A DNA stretch of 22,731 nucleotides from Branchiostoma floridae (GCF_000003815.2 NC_049991.1:7506485-7529215); one strand, 5' to 3'; shown: positions 1 through 11,027, numbered from the stretch's first letter. Translations and numbers: made by a program. Notes: a model not told the origin generated them from the letters alone.

Positions 1-603
1 ACTTACATGATAGCAAACAACTCCGACCTTGAAGGTACAATGTAGGAGAAATACACAGATGAAGTTCGATGATATTATACATGACTCACGGCTGTGTTAG
101 CCTGTGTTTATACAATCTCGCTCGCTAGGGTCAATAGACCCTCCCCTTGGTGGTGGCAACTGTAGGACCGGTCGCTAGGAGCGCAAATAGTCTGGCTTGG
201 TTCGTACCTTGGTTTGTGTGTGTGTGTTTTTGTGAGAGGAATTTTAAACAAGTGCTTTGAAAAAGCTGACGTTTGCCCTTTATATTGTTTTTGACATGTC
301 TAAGCCACCCCCCCCCCCTCGTGGCAAATTTGGTACAAAATGGCACCAATCGCGAAAATGACGAACATTTAAAAGCAGAAAACAGGCTTATTTTTCATAC
401 ACAAACACGAAACGCTTGGTTATTTTATTAAGTTCACTAGTACTCAACTTGTACGTTCGGAGTCGTCTAAAACTCTTTTAAATCTAGGGGAAATAATGCC
501 CCCTCCCCTTCCCTTCGGTTCACAGACCGCCACGGTTTCATAGAAAACAGACCAAAACTCGGTCGCTCTTGACAACACGAAAAGTGCGTATTTTGGAAAA
601 AAA

Positions 604-901
604 GCCTGGATGTTAAACAAAATCACATGAAAAGAAGGAGATTAAACATTAAAAGTGTTGAGTTAGTCTATTTTCTATAAAAAAAAATTGACATGGGATT
701 TGTTGAACAACTTGGATTCGAACCCACACCTGCAGATCTAAACTGCGTATTCATGCAGCAGCTTAGACCGCTCGGCCGTGCTGACTCCATTGAGTAACAA
801 AGGCGTTCAGTGGGGTTAAGAAAAGTCTGGATGTTAAACAACATCACATGAAGAGATCGGTTAAATATCGAGATCATCGAAGTCTATTTTCTTTTTATGA
901 A
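604..901. repeat. Diverged direct repeats flanking the tRNA-like element
   Basis: Bases 604-681 and 825-901 share the order ctggatgttaaacaa, atcacatga, ttaaa and tagtctattttct/aagtctattttct, at an offset of 221 bases. They lie on either side of the tRNA-like element. A second pair of similar blocks (cttgtac-ttcgg-gccgtctaaaa type) lies at 447-500 and 917-970 with an offset of 470, so the two pairs do not belong to one simple tandem array. They are too diverged to be target-site duplications of a recent insertion. Confidence 0.5.
701..785 (-). repeat. tRNA-Leu-like element (degenerate tRNA or tRNA-derived SINE head)
   Basis: Read on the - strand, the sequence starts GTCAGCACGGCCGAGCGG, very close to a leucine tRNA 5' end, with an A-box-like block at 768-778. 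It has a perfect B box (GGTTCGAATCC, 714-724). A run of nine T on that strand (679-687) could serve as a Pol III terminator. It does not fold as a working tRNA: the T stem (GTGGG against CCAAG) and acceptor stem mispair, and the anticodon arm is one base short. A tRNA pseudogene or the head of a tRNA-derived SINE are both possible. The two copies of a diverged direct repeat flank it. Confidence 0.6.
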
Positions 902-1557
902 GTATTCTACTACACAGCTTGTACTTTCGGAGCCGTCTAAAACCCCTTTAAAAGGAGAAAGAATGCGACAAGAATGCAACAAACGTGCGCTTCCAGATGT
1001 AGCTATACCAATACATATGCAGACAGGCAACCGTGCCTCTTGCGGTACTTGTAAAAACTGCAGCAAATATGAACCTTCCATCCTCATTAACATAATTTAT
1101 TTAAATGTGTATTCACACATTTTTTTTCAATTTTTTTATTCACCAATATGGCATGTTCAAGTCTAATGATCAATTTTATTTATATTCTTTATTAATGCAC
1201 ATTGTAAAGCAATGTTTAATCTTGTTTTGACGTAATTTGAAGTGCAAAAGTGCAAAACGCCCAGAAACTCAAGTCAGAATAAGATACATAAATATGCTAT
1301 CCAACTGACGATTTTCTGACAGTGCTTCACTTTTATGATAAGTGTGATATCCTGATCCTTCCTTCTGTGCTTTACACACGCTCATTCTTACACATCTGTG
1401 TACATGTAAACATTTGTGTACACCAAAAACGGGGGGGGGGGGGCACTTCGCCTAAGTGGGGTCTTATCAGAGTAGGCCTGGGACATTATGCAGACCACAC
1501 GTCAGCTTCCAAACATGTCATAAGAAACTGGAAAGGCTACTAGCGTAGCAGAATGGC

Positions 1558-1564
1558 TATAAAG
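1558..1564 (+). promoter_or_regulatory. TATA-like box of SLC35G copy 1
   Basis: TATAAAG within ggcTATAAAGGGGG. The surrounding 150 bases align with the same position of copies 2 and 3. Transcription would be expected to start roughly 25-30 bases downstream, near 1588. Confidence 0.5.
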
Positions 1565-1587
1565 GGGGTTTCTGAGGACACCGTAAA

Positions 1588-2040
1588 CAATATTGACAAT
1601 ACCTGACAAAAGATGATGGTATAAGCACAATAATATTTAAAAAAAACGAATTTTAAAAAAGTCGATTGTAGTTCTACCTGAAATTGAAATGAAAAAAAGG
1701 AAGAGCTTTCAGCTGTGGGTTTTAGAGTCACTAAAATAAGGCCCTTCCTTCCATACGATGACCTGGTGAGGAAGCTTTCGAAAACCACAAAGAAGCCTCG
1801 AGAAAAACCGGACAGACTATTCAGACAAGTAGTCATATGCAAATATCTATTCAGACCACGAATACCTGGATCTTGTCTAACATCACATGGCAGCTAAATA
1901 GTTTTGCGCGATGGAAATAACAAGACGTCTTACTTTTGATTGATATTTACATGTCGAGGATGGTCGCAGTCCAAATATTGATATGAAGAACGAAAGGGAT
2001 CACAGCGGAGACACTCATTCTATGGAACATCTAGAGTAAC
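1588..2040 (+). other. Non-coding first exon (5' UTR) of SLC35G copy 1, start approximate
   Basis: The exon end is a strong donor, AAC|GTAAGT at 2040/2041, and the same donor closes the aligned sequence in copies 2 and 3. Conserved segments include ccggacagacta and ttgatatgaagaacga. The frame that is open in copy 1 is interrupted by stops in copies 2 and 3, so this is untranslated sequence. The 5' border is inferred only from the TATA-like box. Confidence 0.45.
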
Positions 2041-2756
2041 GTAAGTATATTTGATACCCTGCATGTCAAGCTGAATAGATGTAGAGGGCATATTTACATA
2101 TAAACAGGTCACTGACTGTAAACCTACAGAATAATTAGAAATAACTCACGATAAACACTAGCAAGTTCAAAATGATGCTCTTTGTTACTTTTAACAGGCT
2201 ACACCTAGAAAATGAGTAGCCAAAAACGTGTCTATCTGGAACAGACATTGGTGTATCTTGTAAGTTTCTGTGGGTCTAGTCTGGCTTGACATACGCCTAC
2301 ATCACGTTGCAATTTACATCGAGAAAAGTTCTACTGTAAAAACTCAATATTCAAAACCATGTTTTTTTGTGAAGCATGTTACAATTACAAAAGTTTTAAA
2401 ACCGTTCAGTGATAAATGATACTTGGTTTGTCATATGGGTCACATATGTCAGAAAGAAACACCTGTTCCTTTGTCGTTTCACACATTGTCTTACAAAGTT
2501 GTTGTCTACCAGAGATTTTCGGGCCTTGTTCTGACTTGGTAAAATAATTATTATTCATCATTATTATAGATATATCATCGTAGAGAAGTCACAAATGGTT
2601 ACAAATATAGAAATTAGGGCATCATTTGCACAAGTCAGGTTGCCGTGAACGTATTCACGCACGGATTGTAGAGCAAAGCACCCGTGTCCCGTAACCAACC
2701 TGTTAGACCTCTTTATTACTACCTGCCCTGATGTATGTGTTCTTATTGTACTACCC

Positions 2757-3170
2757 CAATTATATGTAATTCTAATCACGCTGTGGTGTCCATTAAGATT
2801 GATGCTGAGCGAAAAGAATCATCCGATTTCACCTTTTACCGAGAAAACCGAGACGGTTTAAGAACATTTATTGCTGAGATTCCACTTCCAACTATGTTTG
2901 AAAACACAGCCTCAAAGATAGCCGTTCGTCTGACTGATTGGATTCTCGCTTACTTACCATCAACGAAATACAAGCTAAGACCCAACAGGTAGCCATGGTA
3001 CACACAAACAACATAGATTATGAAAATTACGCCATTGTCTCCCTTGGAGAACATTCCTAACAGACGTATCTCGTCATCAAACTGTGGTAAAGCTTAAATT
3101 TTTATGAAATTTGCTTTCAAACATTCCAGAGCTACAGAAACTAATACAAATCAATATTTGGCGCATTGGA
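2757..3170 (+). mobile_element. Insertion in copy 1 with a non-LTR retrotransposon fragment
   Basis: Copies 2 and 3 pass directly from the tgtatgtgt sequence to the (g)atctacac sequence, while copy 1 has about 410 extra bases. The extra DNA has an open frame (2768-2992) whose protein resembles the junction between the endonuclease and reverse transcriptase of CR1/Jockey-type elements: SNHAVVSIKI (end of the endonuclease), then YRENRDGLRTFIAEIP, then DWILAYLPS, then RPNR, a stop, PWYT. The stop sits where these elements usually have a lysine before the conserved PW. The family call rests on remembered pattern, not a search. The insertion also supplies the likely splice acceptor of copy 1 exon 2 (AG at 3128-3129). 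Confidence 0.55.
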
Positions 3171-3188
3171 TCTACACAAAGACCTGTC

Positions 3189-6100
3189 ATGAAACTAAAG
3201 CAGGAAATTCGTGATGACTACAACCAGAGAGGTGACGAGACCCTGGAGGAACTATTCCAATCTTCAGATGACAAAAAGGCCGGGCGACAAGACGACGATG
3301 CTACCTCAACCTCCCTTTGCAACAAAGTAAGAGACTGTACATGAATTTTTGTGTGTAGAAACTGATTCAAACTATCACATAAATGCAATGCACTGTGCCA
3401 TCTTGGCTATTTTGTGCTTATCTCTAAGCATATGTAAGAATTTGTCGTTTGTGATTAGATATGCATGACGTCATTTCCTGAGGTCATTGATGTTGCTAAT
3501 GTAAATACTTTATGTTTGTGGCTGCATCTGTAAGAAGCGACACCTATTGCTGCAGTGCAATGAGAACCAGTCAGATTTACCCTGAGAAGGGTTACAGACG
3601 GTCACAGAAACGTTGTTACCTCCATGAAATGTCATGGAATGGAGGTTATATTTTCTGTTATGTGTCTCTGTCTGTGTAGAGAATTACTCAAGAACGGCTG
3701 GATGGATTGGTTTCATACTTGTTGTGTTGGTGGGGTGTGATAAAAGCTCGAATCGATGAGATTTTGGGAGCCGTATCTGTCGTTATAATCGATGTAATAA
3801 TATCAGAAATCACCCCTATATTTGAGATATATTGGTACAGGCATCGTGCTTTATGTGTTTGTTAATGGGCTTAGCTCCAAGCAGATGGTGAGGTGACAGC
3901 TGTTTGGGGAACCCCGAGTTTTTTTAATATGATAATTAGTTTTATTTATGTCTGCTTAGGATATCATGGAGATGTGAAGCGTAAGTATAATTGTAAGAAG
4001 TTGAGGTACATTTAACGATAATACTTAACAGGTATGGATGTCTCACATACTGTACTGCTGATTTGAGTGACATGGTGATTAAAATGCCATTAGGTCCTCT
4101 CATCTGGGTTGGGTGTCAGAAGTTTTATGGGCGATACAGATGTTCTGATTTTGTTACGATAAGGGACAGTTGTTAGTTGTCTCTTTCGTAGCCAATGGTA
4201 CTTGTTTTTTAGCAGACGGGGTTAGCGCCAAGTATTCATCTTACAGTTGGTGTAGGGCTGTCAGAGGAAAGTGTGCATCTCGTTTTTGTACCGTATGAAC
4301 AGCTGATGTTATGACATATTGGTGGAAAATCAAATCACCATCTGACTAAAGTTGGCCACATCCCTTCTTCTTTCTGAGTTTCCCAACTTCCTCCCACCAC
4401 ACAGCTCTGAGGCACATAGTCGAACCTCAATAATGCTGACAACCTTAGACATTTTAAATGCCAAACATCAAGCTTAAGGAACACCACGCTACCATATGCC
4501 GTCGACCTCTTAAACGCACATTACACAATTAAGTGTCACATTTTGATAATTACTAATCAGGTGGACATCCTCTGTGTCATTAAATAAATACACCACTACT
4601 TTCCCACAACATTTATATTATATAACCATTACTCTCAAATACAACCGACTATAGACATACATACCATCCACAAAAAAGCAATAAATATTTCATGGAGGTA
4701 TGAGGTCCCTGAACTCTAGTTCAAAATCAGTTCAGCTTCGCACCTTCCAAATTCTTGAAAGACCAGAGAAGCAGTTCACATCCAGTTGGTCGAAATAGAT
4801 AACAACGGTTGTACAAATAGAAAGCTGTTTTTACAAGGACGTTTATTGCCAACTGACATTGCGTATTACGAGTTTCAAATTTCAGTTCTCCTGTGGATTT
4901 GTCTACCTTGATTTTCATTTTGTTCCACAGAAACAGGTTGGTGTAGCGGCCTGTTTGATGTCCGCCATCATTGCCGGCACTATCCCTTCAACCTCTCGGT
5001 ACGTCCAGGACCGCGGCTACACACCTTACCAGATCATCTTCTTCAATGACTTGTTGATAACTCTGGCTGCGTTGGGTGTCATCATCTACTACCGCACGGA
5101 CATCCGTGTTTCCAGTTACAAACGACGAGCACAGCTCTTCTTTCATGGAGTTTTCCGGTTCGTTGGCCAGGTGTTCTTGGTGATGTCCTTCCTGTATGTA
5201 CCTCCTGCCCTCGCAGAGAACGTTACCAACGCCAGTATTCCAGTCTTTGCCGTTATTGTGGCAGGAATGTTTCTACGCGAGGTAAGAATGATTTTTTTGG
5301 CCAGTATGTGACTGAATTTACTTGCGAAGTTCTACCAAACAACCAAACAAAGAAACAACTAGAGTTCCACGAACACATCCCTTCGCCAAATAATCATGGA
5401 AGGTAACAATGAAGCAAACTACGTACACGTGTGTATGAGAGAATTGTGACTCGCCGAATTTTTGGTCATATCCACTGGTGATCCAGACGGTGTCAGATGT
5501 CAACTTCTGGCAACCTTTGACCTACCATTGACGTCACACATCCCGAAGGTCTGTGCGCGTCAGGAAACGGGTCAAATACTTAGTAGAAAATTTTCAAGTC
5601 GCGTTCAATTCCTCCTGGTATCTAACTGAAAAATAGAAATAATTTTCTGGGATGGGATGATGTAAGAAAAGAAACAATGTTGCACTACCTCTGCTAACCG
5701 AAAGTCTATTTCTCTGTTCATTCAGGTTCCTTCTCCAGTCGTCATCTTCGGAAGCATCTGTAACATCATCGGGGTGATACTTTTTGGTTACGGAAGCTTT
5801 TACGAGGAACTGTCACACACAGAACCGCACACAGAACGCGCCGCTCTGGGATTCGGCTTGGCTGTGGCTTCAGCAGCCATTTCTGCCTGCATCAACACAA
5901 ACACAAGAAGTCTTCTCCAAAACGCCATCGTTCCGAAAAGACTGCTATGTGTATGTGCCCATGGTATTTGTAGCGTTTTGGCTGGTGTACTGGCGAGTAT
6001 CTTCAGTTCAACGTGGCAACTCGATGCCATATCGTCTGGTGCTTTAATTGTGAATGTGACAACACATGGGATATTCATAGCACTTTTATACGCCGGTCTG

Positions 6101-6349
6101 GAGTTTGTAGAAGTGAACACGCAAAGCGCTCTGCGACAGGTGACCGCTTTGTCAGCATATGTTCTCCAGTGGGCGATTTTAGGACTCAAACCGACAATAT
6201 ATGAAGATATAGGAGTGGTCTGTATCGTTGCAGGGACATTAGCAGTAGTCGTTGTGGGGTTGGTAGGACGTTGGAAAGACAGAAATCGTGTTTCCTTTGT
6301 TGCTAAAATGGGTTTCAATGATATATACGATAGAGACGTTGCAGAGTAA
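3189..6349 (+). CDS. SLC35G-like (EamA/DMT) ten-helix transporter, tandem copy 1; exons 3189-3326, 4931-5281, 5726-6349
   Basis: The predicted protein has 370 residues. Residues 1-46 are hydrophilic and acidic (IRDDYN, GDETLEEL, DDD), probably cytosolic. The rest is ten hydrophobic segments, roughly at 49-66, 78-100, 113-136, 145-160, 166-187, 202-218, 235-256, 264-288, 299-316 and 321-343, in two halves as in drug/metabolite transporters. The helix 3-4 layout (NASIPVF, then AGMFLRE) matches the SLC35G/EamA pattern. Length fits vertebrate SLC35G1 (about 365). All introns are phase 0, with GTAAGA donors at 3327 and 5282 and CAG acceptors ending 4930 and 5725. The start is the first in-frame ATG of the conserved exon; its context (CTGTCATGA) is weaker than in the other copies. 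The substrate is unknown for this branch, and human SLC35G1 has been linked to STIM1 and calcium handling. Intron 1 and intron 2 each hold an insertion. The protein seems intact. Confidence 0.82.
3616..4788. mobile_element. About 1.17 kb insertion in copy 1 intron 2, with short inverted repeats
   Basis: Copies 2 and 3 read cgaaacgttggtggaaatag without interruption. In copy 1 the same sequence is split after cgttg (3615) and resumes at gtcgaaatag (4789), with GTTG on both sides as a possible 4-base target duplication. Inside, tacctccatgaaat (3617-3630) is perfectly inverted at 4687-4700 and begins and ends with TA, as in mariner-type non-autonomous elements. The remaining 88 bases (4701-4788) lie outside the inverted repeat. 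The first 30 bases also fold on themselves (acctccat against atggaggt, 3618-3646). There is no open reading frame of note, so if mobile it was non-autonomous. Confidence 0.5.
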
Positions 6350-6590
6350 CCGCCTCGACTGCTGTACGGCTACCTCTTATTTGTAGTCTTATTCATTTGC
6401 TTGTAAAAATCTATGCTATTTTTATGTATCATCATACAAAGCTTTAAGTTAGAATGCATGGATTGTCTAATTGCACGAGGAAATTATAATTTCTTTCTGT
6501 GCTATTATAATATCAAAAACATGGAAACTTTATCATGTACACAATTGAAGAAAATATTCCTCTTATTGCTGTATATAGTGAACAATCAAG

Positions 6591-6596
6591 AATAAA
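6591..6596 (+). promoter_or_regulatory. Polyadenylation signal AATAAA of SLC35G copy 1
   Basis: AATAAA lies 242 bases after the stop codon. The same hexamer occurs at the aligned position in copies 2 (10864) and 3 (16479). Confidence 0.5.
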
Positions 6597-7141
6597 TGAT
6601 GCCACTCGACTTCTATCTTGTTTAAGTTATAATATTGACATTTACATTGCGACATTGTAACAAACTGTAGAGTCACGCCTTGTGTATTAGGGGTTATATT
6701 AAGTTATGTTCTAGTTCTATGATTGTTTTCCTTCAGTGTAATACCTACATATCAATATGATGATGATTTTATTAACTGTAGTGCACAACGATGGAATGAA
6801 ATACAACGAATGATATGTCTTCTACTCATATAAGGAAAAAAAACTCTACAAGAGACTACATAGTATGGAATGCACGTATCACCTTTAACACCAATTTTCT
6901 CCTGATCTGACCCGCAAAACCCAGCAACGCCAAACCTCCCTCACGTCAACTAAACGTTTGATTTGAAAAAAAAAAATACCAAAATGCACATCTCTTTGTA
7001 CACTTTGTGAACACAAAAGACTTGATTGTAGCCACGCCTAAGGGTAATGTTATCAGCATAGGCCCGGACATTGCAGTCGACACGTTAGCCTTCAAACATG
7101 TTATTAGATACTGAGAAAGTGTGATAATATAGCTTATAGGC
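6597..7141. other. Spacer between SLC35G copies 1 and 2
   Basis: No gene is seen. The whole spacer is repeated between copies 2 and 3, apart from the retrotransposon there. It preserves the uninterrupted retrotransposon target at 6901-6915 (cctgatctgacccgc). A short A-run lies at about 6965-6976. Confidence 0.6.
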
Positions 7142-7148
7142 TACAAAA
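7142..7148 (+). promoter_or_regulatory. Degraded TATA-like box of SLC35G copy 2
   Basis: The aligned position of the TATA box reads TACAAAA (ggcTACAAAAGGG), one T-to-C change from copy 3's TATAAAA. The flanking bases are conserved. Copy 2 may have a weaker or differently placed start of transcription. Confidence 0.4.
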
Positions 7149-7174
7149 GGGTTTTCCGATCAGACCATAACCAA

Positions 7175-7605
7175 GGTTAACTTTGCCTGAGACAACATAG
7201 TGGTCTTTCTACATCAAGTCGAAAAGAAGAAAGCAAGTTGCTCCGTCATTTATCTCTTGAATTAGAGGCTTGGTAGTATGAAAGAAGAAGAAAGTTTCTT
7301 GCTGTAGTTTTAGCTGTACTAAGAAGCAGGCCCGTCCCTTCGACAAACAGAAAGCTTTGGAAAACCACAAAGAAGCCTCAGGAAAAACCGGACAGACTAG
7401 TCGACAGGACAACTACATATTCAAGTCACGTACATGGATCTTAAGACTGTGTGGTAGCAAAATAGCATTGACTGGTTTATGTCGTACGACGTGTTTCTTT
7501 TGATATTTACATGTCGTTGATCACCTCAGCTAGAGTATTGATATGAAGAACGAATTTAAAAGTAAATGTAGTGGAGACAACATTCTATGCAACATCTAAT
7601 GTAAC
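7175..7605 (+). other. Non-coding first exon (5' UTR) of SLC35G copy 2, start approximate
   Basis: The sequence aligns with the first exons of copies 1 and 3 and ends in the same donor (AAC|GTAAGT at 7605/7606). It is almost identical to copy 3. The intron that follows starts with a G-run (about 7657-7668) shared with copy 3 and absent in copy 1. Confidence 0.45.
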
Positions 7606-8110
7606 GTAAGTACAATTCAATACCATTTCCGTACAGCCTTATTTTCGGCATAAATGGGGGGGGGGGGGTGTTCACACCAAGACGGCCTTATGTTCACAAT
7701 GTTCACAAGGTTTTTAACATTGCCCCTCGAACTAGTTGTAACCGAACTTTTTGTCAGGCCAAGTCAGCCATAGCATGAGACCACATACAGAGTGCTTTAT
7801 ATTAACAGTCTTTTACTAGTTTAGGACAAAACTGACTGCATTTTAATGTTCGCGAGACTAGTTGGCACTTTAACGTATAATGTGAAGTAACATGGATGTT
7901 TTACTTCCAGCAATTAATGTCTTTCTGAAAATAACCCTAAGTTTAGGACTTCTTTTAAGTCAGGTTGACGATAACATAATATGACAGATTGTGCATGAAC
8001 CCACCAGTGACCCGAACGTTAATGACCAATATTAATTTGCAAACCCGTTCGACCACTACTTGCCCCGATGTATGTGTTCTTAACGTATTAGATCTACACG
8101 AAGTCTAGCC

Positions 8111-10623
8111 ATGGATCCAAAGCAAAAGATTCGTGATGACTACAACAGAGGTGACGAGACCCTTCAAAAACTATTCCACTCTTCAGATGAGATAAAGGCC
8201 GAGCGACAAAACGACGATGCTGCCTCGGCCTCTCTTTGCAACAAAGTAAGATACATGCATTTTTGTATAGAAGTTCATCTAATCCAAATGATCTCTCCCG
8301 CTCTCGCTCTCTCTCTGTCAGTCAGTCCATCCAGACTATGACAAACTACGCAAAAGAACTTAACGACAGAAGATATGACATATATCAAATGATCAAAGGC
8401 ATGCAAACTACTGTATCGTGCTTTCTTGGTTAGCTTGTGCATTTCTCTAAGCAGATGTAAGAATCCGTGTGGCGAATAATCAATTGATGGTACACTGCTT
8501 AGAAGACTTACCAGATATGTATTACTCAAAAGCAAACGCAAAACACCGAGACTAAGCCCGGCCCGTACTTCTGCTTGGAGATTGCATTTGTTTGTTTGTA
8601 AGTTTAAACATTTTAGTCGTATATAAGCAATGACCATGACTCAATTAGTGAGCAGGTGTTTTTGTACTCGTGTATGTTTGTTTCAGAGTAGGTTTAAAAC
8701 TTTTAACCGTATATAAGCAATGACCATGACTCAGTCAGTGAGCAGGGATTTATTTACTCATGTATGTTAATCATGCAATTTGTCTTCCATAATGATTATA
8801 ACATTGAAAATAGCCAGTTTTCTAATGCTACTTTCCAACCCCATGGTGTCCAGTCATGATCAATCACAAGTGTTTGCAAAGTGCTAAAAAAAATTTTACG
8901 AATTCTGTGCGATGTTTACGATGCGATCCTAAACATAAAGAAGTGTGACATGATTATGTACGCACCTTGCGTTTGGGGCTGGATCTGCATGCAGTGACAC
9001 CTATAGCTACAGTGCAATGAGGACCAGTCAGAGTTACGTTGTGGAAGGTTACAGACGATCACCGAAACGTTGGTGGAAATAGAAAAACAACGGTTGTGTA
9101 AAACGAGTATCTTTAGTGACGCTGTTTTTATAACGACGTTTATATCAATTGATATTGCGTATAATGAATTTCAAATATCAATTGACGCAAATCTTGTCCA
9201 TCAGAAACAGGTTGGCGTAGCGGCCTGTCTGATGCCCGCCATCATTGCCGGCACTATCCCTTCAACCTCTCGGTACGTCCAGGACCGCGGCTACACACCT
9301 TACCAGATCATCTTCTTCAATGACTTGTTGTTAAGTCTGGCTGCGCTGGGTGTCATCATTTCCTACCGCACGGACATCCATGTTTCCAGTTACAAACGAC
9401 GAGCACAGCTCTTCTTTCATGGAGTTTTCCGGTTCGTTAACCAGTTGCTCTTGGTGACGTCCTACCTGTACGTACCTCCTGCCAACGCAGAGACCGTTAA
9501 TAACGCCAGCATTCCGGTCTTTGTCGTTATTGTGGCCGGAATCTTTCTTCACGAGGTGAGCATGTTTACCAGTATATTGGGGCATTTGTTGATTTCAGCC
9601 AAAGAACAGAAAAAAAAACAATAGTGGAATAAAGTACAAGAGATTGGTGACTCGTAGAATTATCCACCATATCCCATTGGCCTTCATTAGAATTGGCCAT
9701 CATATTCAACCCAGACGGGGGCAGGTATCAACTTCCTGTCACCTTTGACCTACCAATGACGCAACACATCCCGAAGATCCAAGCGATTCATGGAAGCGGG
9801 TCGAGTACTTCATAAAACATTTGATGACTCAAATTCTCTTGTGTTAACAATTTTCAATTCGCGTTCAATTCATCCTAGTATATAACTGTCCAATACAAGT
9901 AATCTTCATGTCATAAAAGACAAAAATGGGATGATACAAGAAAAGAAACAATAAACAAGTGCCTGTCTTAACCGAAAGTCTGTTTCTCTGTTCATTCAGA
10001 TTCCCTCTCTAGTCGTCATCTTCGGAAGCATCTGTAACATCGCCGGGGTGATACTTCTTGGTTACGGAAGCTTTTACGAGGAACTGTCACACAAAGAACC
10101 ACACACAAAACGCGCCGCTCTGGGATTCACGTTGACCGTGGTTTCAGCAGTCATTAGTGCCTTCCTCAACACAAACACAAGAAGTCTTCTCCAAAACGCC
10201 AACGTTCCGAAAAGTCTGTTACTTGCCTGTGCTCATGGTATTGGTACCGTTTTGGCAGGTGTATTGGCGTGTATCTTCAGTTCAACATGGCAACTGGATG
10301 CCGTATCGTCTGGTGTTTTAGTTGTAAATGTGACAACACATGGGATATTCATAGCACTATTGTACGCCGGTCTGGAGTTTGTAGAAGTGAAAACGCAAAG
10401 CGCTCTGCGACAGGTGACCGCTTTGTCTGCATATGTTCTCCAATGGGTGATTTTAGGATTAACACCGACAACATACGAAGTTATAGGACTGGTCTGTATC
10501 ATTGCAGGGACGTCGACAGTAGTCGTTGTGGGGTTGGTAGAACGTTGGAAAGAAAGGAATCGTGTTTCCTTTGTTGCTATAATGGGTTTCAATGATATAT
10601 ATGATATATACGTTGCAGAGTAA
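8111..10623 (+). CDS. SLC35G-like (EamA/DMT) ten-helix transporter, tandem copy 2; exons 8111-8245, 9205-9555, 10000-10623
   Basis: The predicted protein has 369 residues with the same domain plan as copy 1: a 45-residue acidic N-terminus starting MDPKQKIRDDYN, helices 1-4 in exon 2 (residues 46-162), and helices 5-10 in exon 3. The ATG sits in a near-ideal context, GCCATGG. The exon carrying it likely begins at 8092, after TATTAG. Introns are phase 0, with donors GTAAGA at 8246 and GTGAGC at 9556 and acceptors ending 9204 and 9999. Compared with copy 3, exon 2 of the coding part has 17 replaced and 5 silently changed codons, with most replacements at residues 111-153 around helices 3-4. The C-terminus (GFNDIYDIYVAE) resembles copy 1 more than copy 3. 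It is probably a membrane transporter; the substrate cannot be told. Confidence 0.82.
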
Positions 10624-10850
10624 CCGACTCGACTGCTGTAAGGTTACCTTTTACTTGTAGTCTTAGTCATTTGCTTGTCAAATCTATGTTATTTTTATGT
10701 ATCATCATACAAAGCTTTAAGTTAGAATACATGGATTGTCTAATTGCACGAGGAAATTGTAATTTCTTTCTGTGCTATTAGAATATCCAAAACATGGCAA
10801 CTTTATCATGTACACAATTGAAGAGAATATTCCTCTTATTGCTGTATATA

Positions 10851-11027
10851 GTGAACAATCAATAATAAATGATGCCACTCGACTTCTATCTTGTTTAAGT
10901 TATAATATTGACATTTACATTGCGACAGTCGCCGTTTACCGGCGTAAAAAGTGAACGGTCAACAATAAATGATGACACTCATGTTTTTTCTTGCTTTAGT
11001 TACAATATTGACATTTACATTGTGACA
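10851..11027. repeat. Local duplication in the 3' flank of copy 2 (10851-10927 and 10951-11027)
   Basis: Two 77-base units, each starting gtgaac and ending in g[c/t]gaca, are separated by 23 bases with a small hairpin (cgccg-tttac-cggcg). The first unit is copy-1-like (atgatgccactcg, agttataatatt). The second is copy-3-like (caacaataaatgatgacactc, agttacaatat). Each unit carries an AATAAA (10864 and 10964). Confidence 0.7.
10864..10869 (+). promoter_or_regulatory. Polyadenylation signal AATAAA of SLC35G copy 2 (second one at 10964-10969)
   Basis: AATAAA lies about 240 bases after the stop codon, at the position conserved in all three copies. The local duplication creates a second AATAAA 100 bases further on. 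Confidence 0.45.

Larger units (their letters stand above)
1..1557. other. Upstream non-coding region, repeat-rich
   Basis: No convincing coding exon is visible. The region holds a C-run near 309-319, a short TG run near 216-228, two pairs of diverged direct repeats (447-500 with 917-970, and 604-681 with 825-901), a tRNA-Leu-like element on the - strand, and a run of about 13 G at 1431-1443. From about 1360 onward the sequence becomes recognisably similar to 7000-7140 and 12750-12890, the promoter-proximal DNA of the two later gene copies, so the tandem unit starts around there. The short open frames here (such as 897-1166) show no family signature. Confidence 0.6.

Noticed and set aside
701-785. 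Functional tRNA-Leu gene
   Set aside because: T and acceptor stems do not pair and the anticodon arm is a base short.
897-1166. 89-residue open frame with a few cysteines (CGTCKNC)
   Set aside because: No recognised domain, no splice context, and it overlaps a diverged repeat.
1715-1897. Open frame in the first exon of copy 1
   Set aside because: The aligned sequence of copies 2 and 3 has stop codons and indels in this frame, and its start is a GTG. It is better read as 5' UTR.
5800-6318. Long - strand frame opposite copy 1 exon 3 (also 10233-10592 and 15839-16210)
   Set aside because: Shadow frames that recur because the sense exon is conserved; the sense strand has the helices and splice sites.
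10851-11027. CRISPR-like or satellite repeat
   Set aside because: Only two units, each matching a different paralogous 3' flank, in an animal genome.
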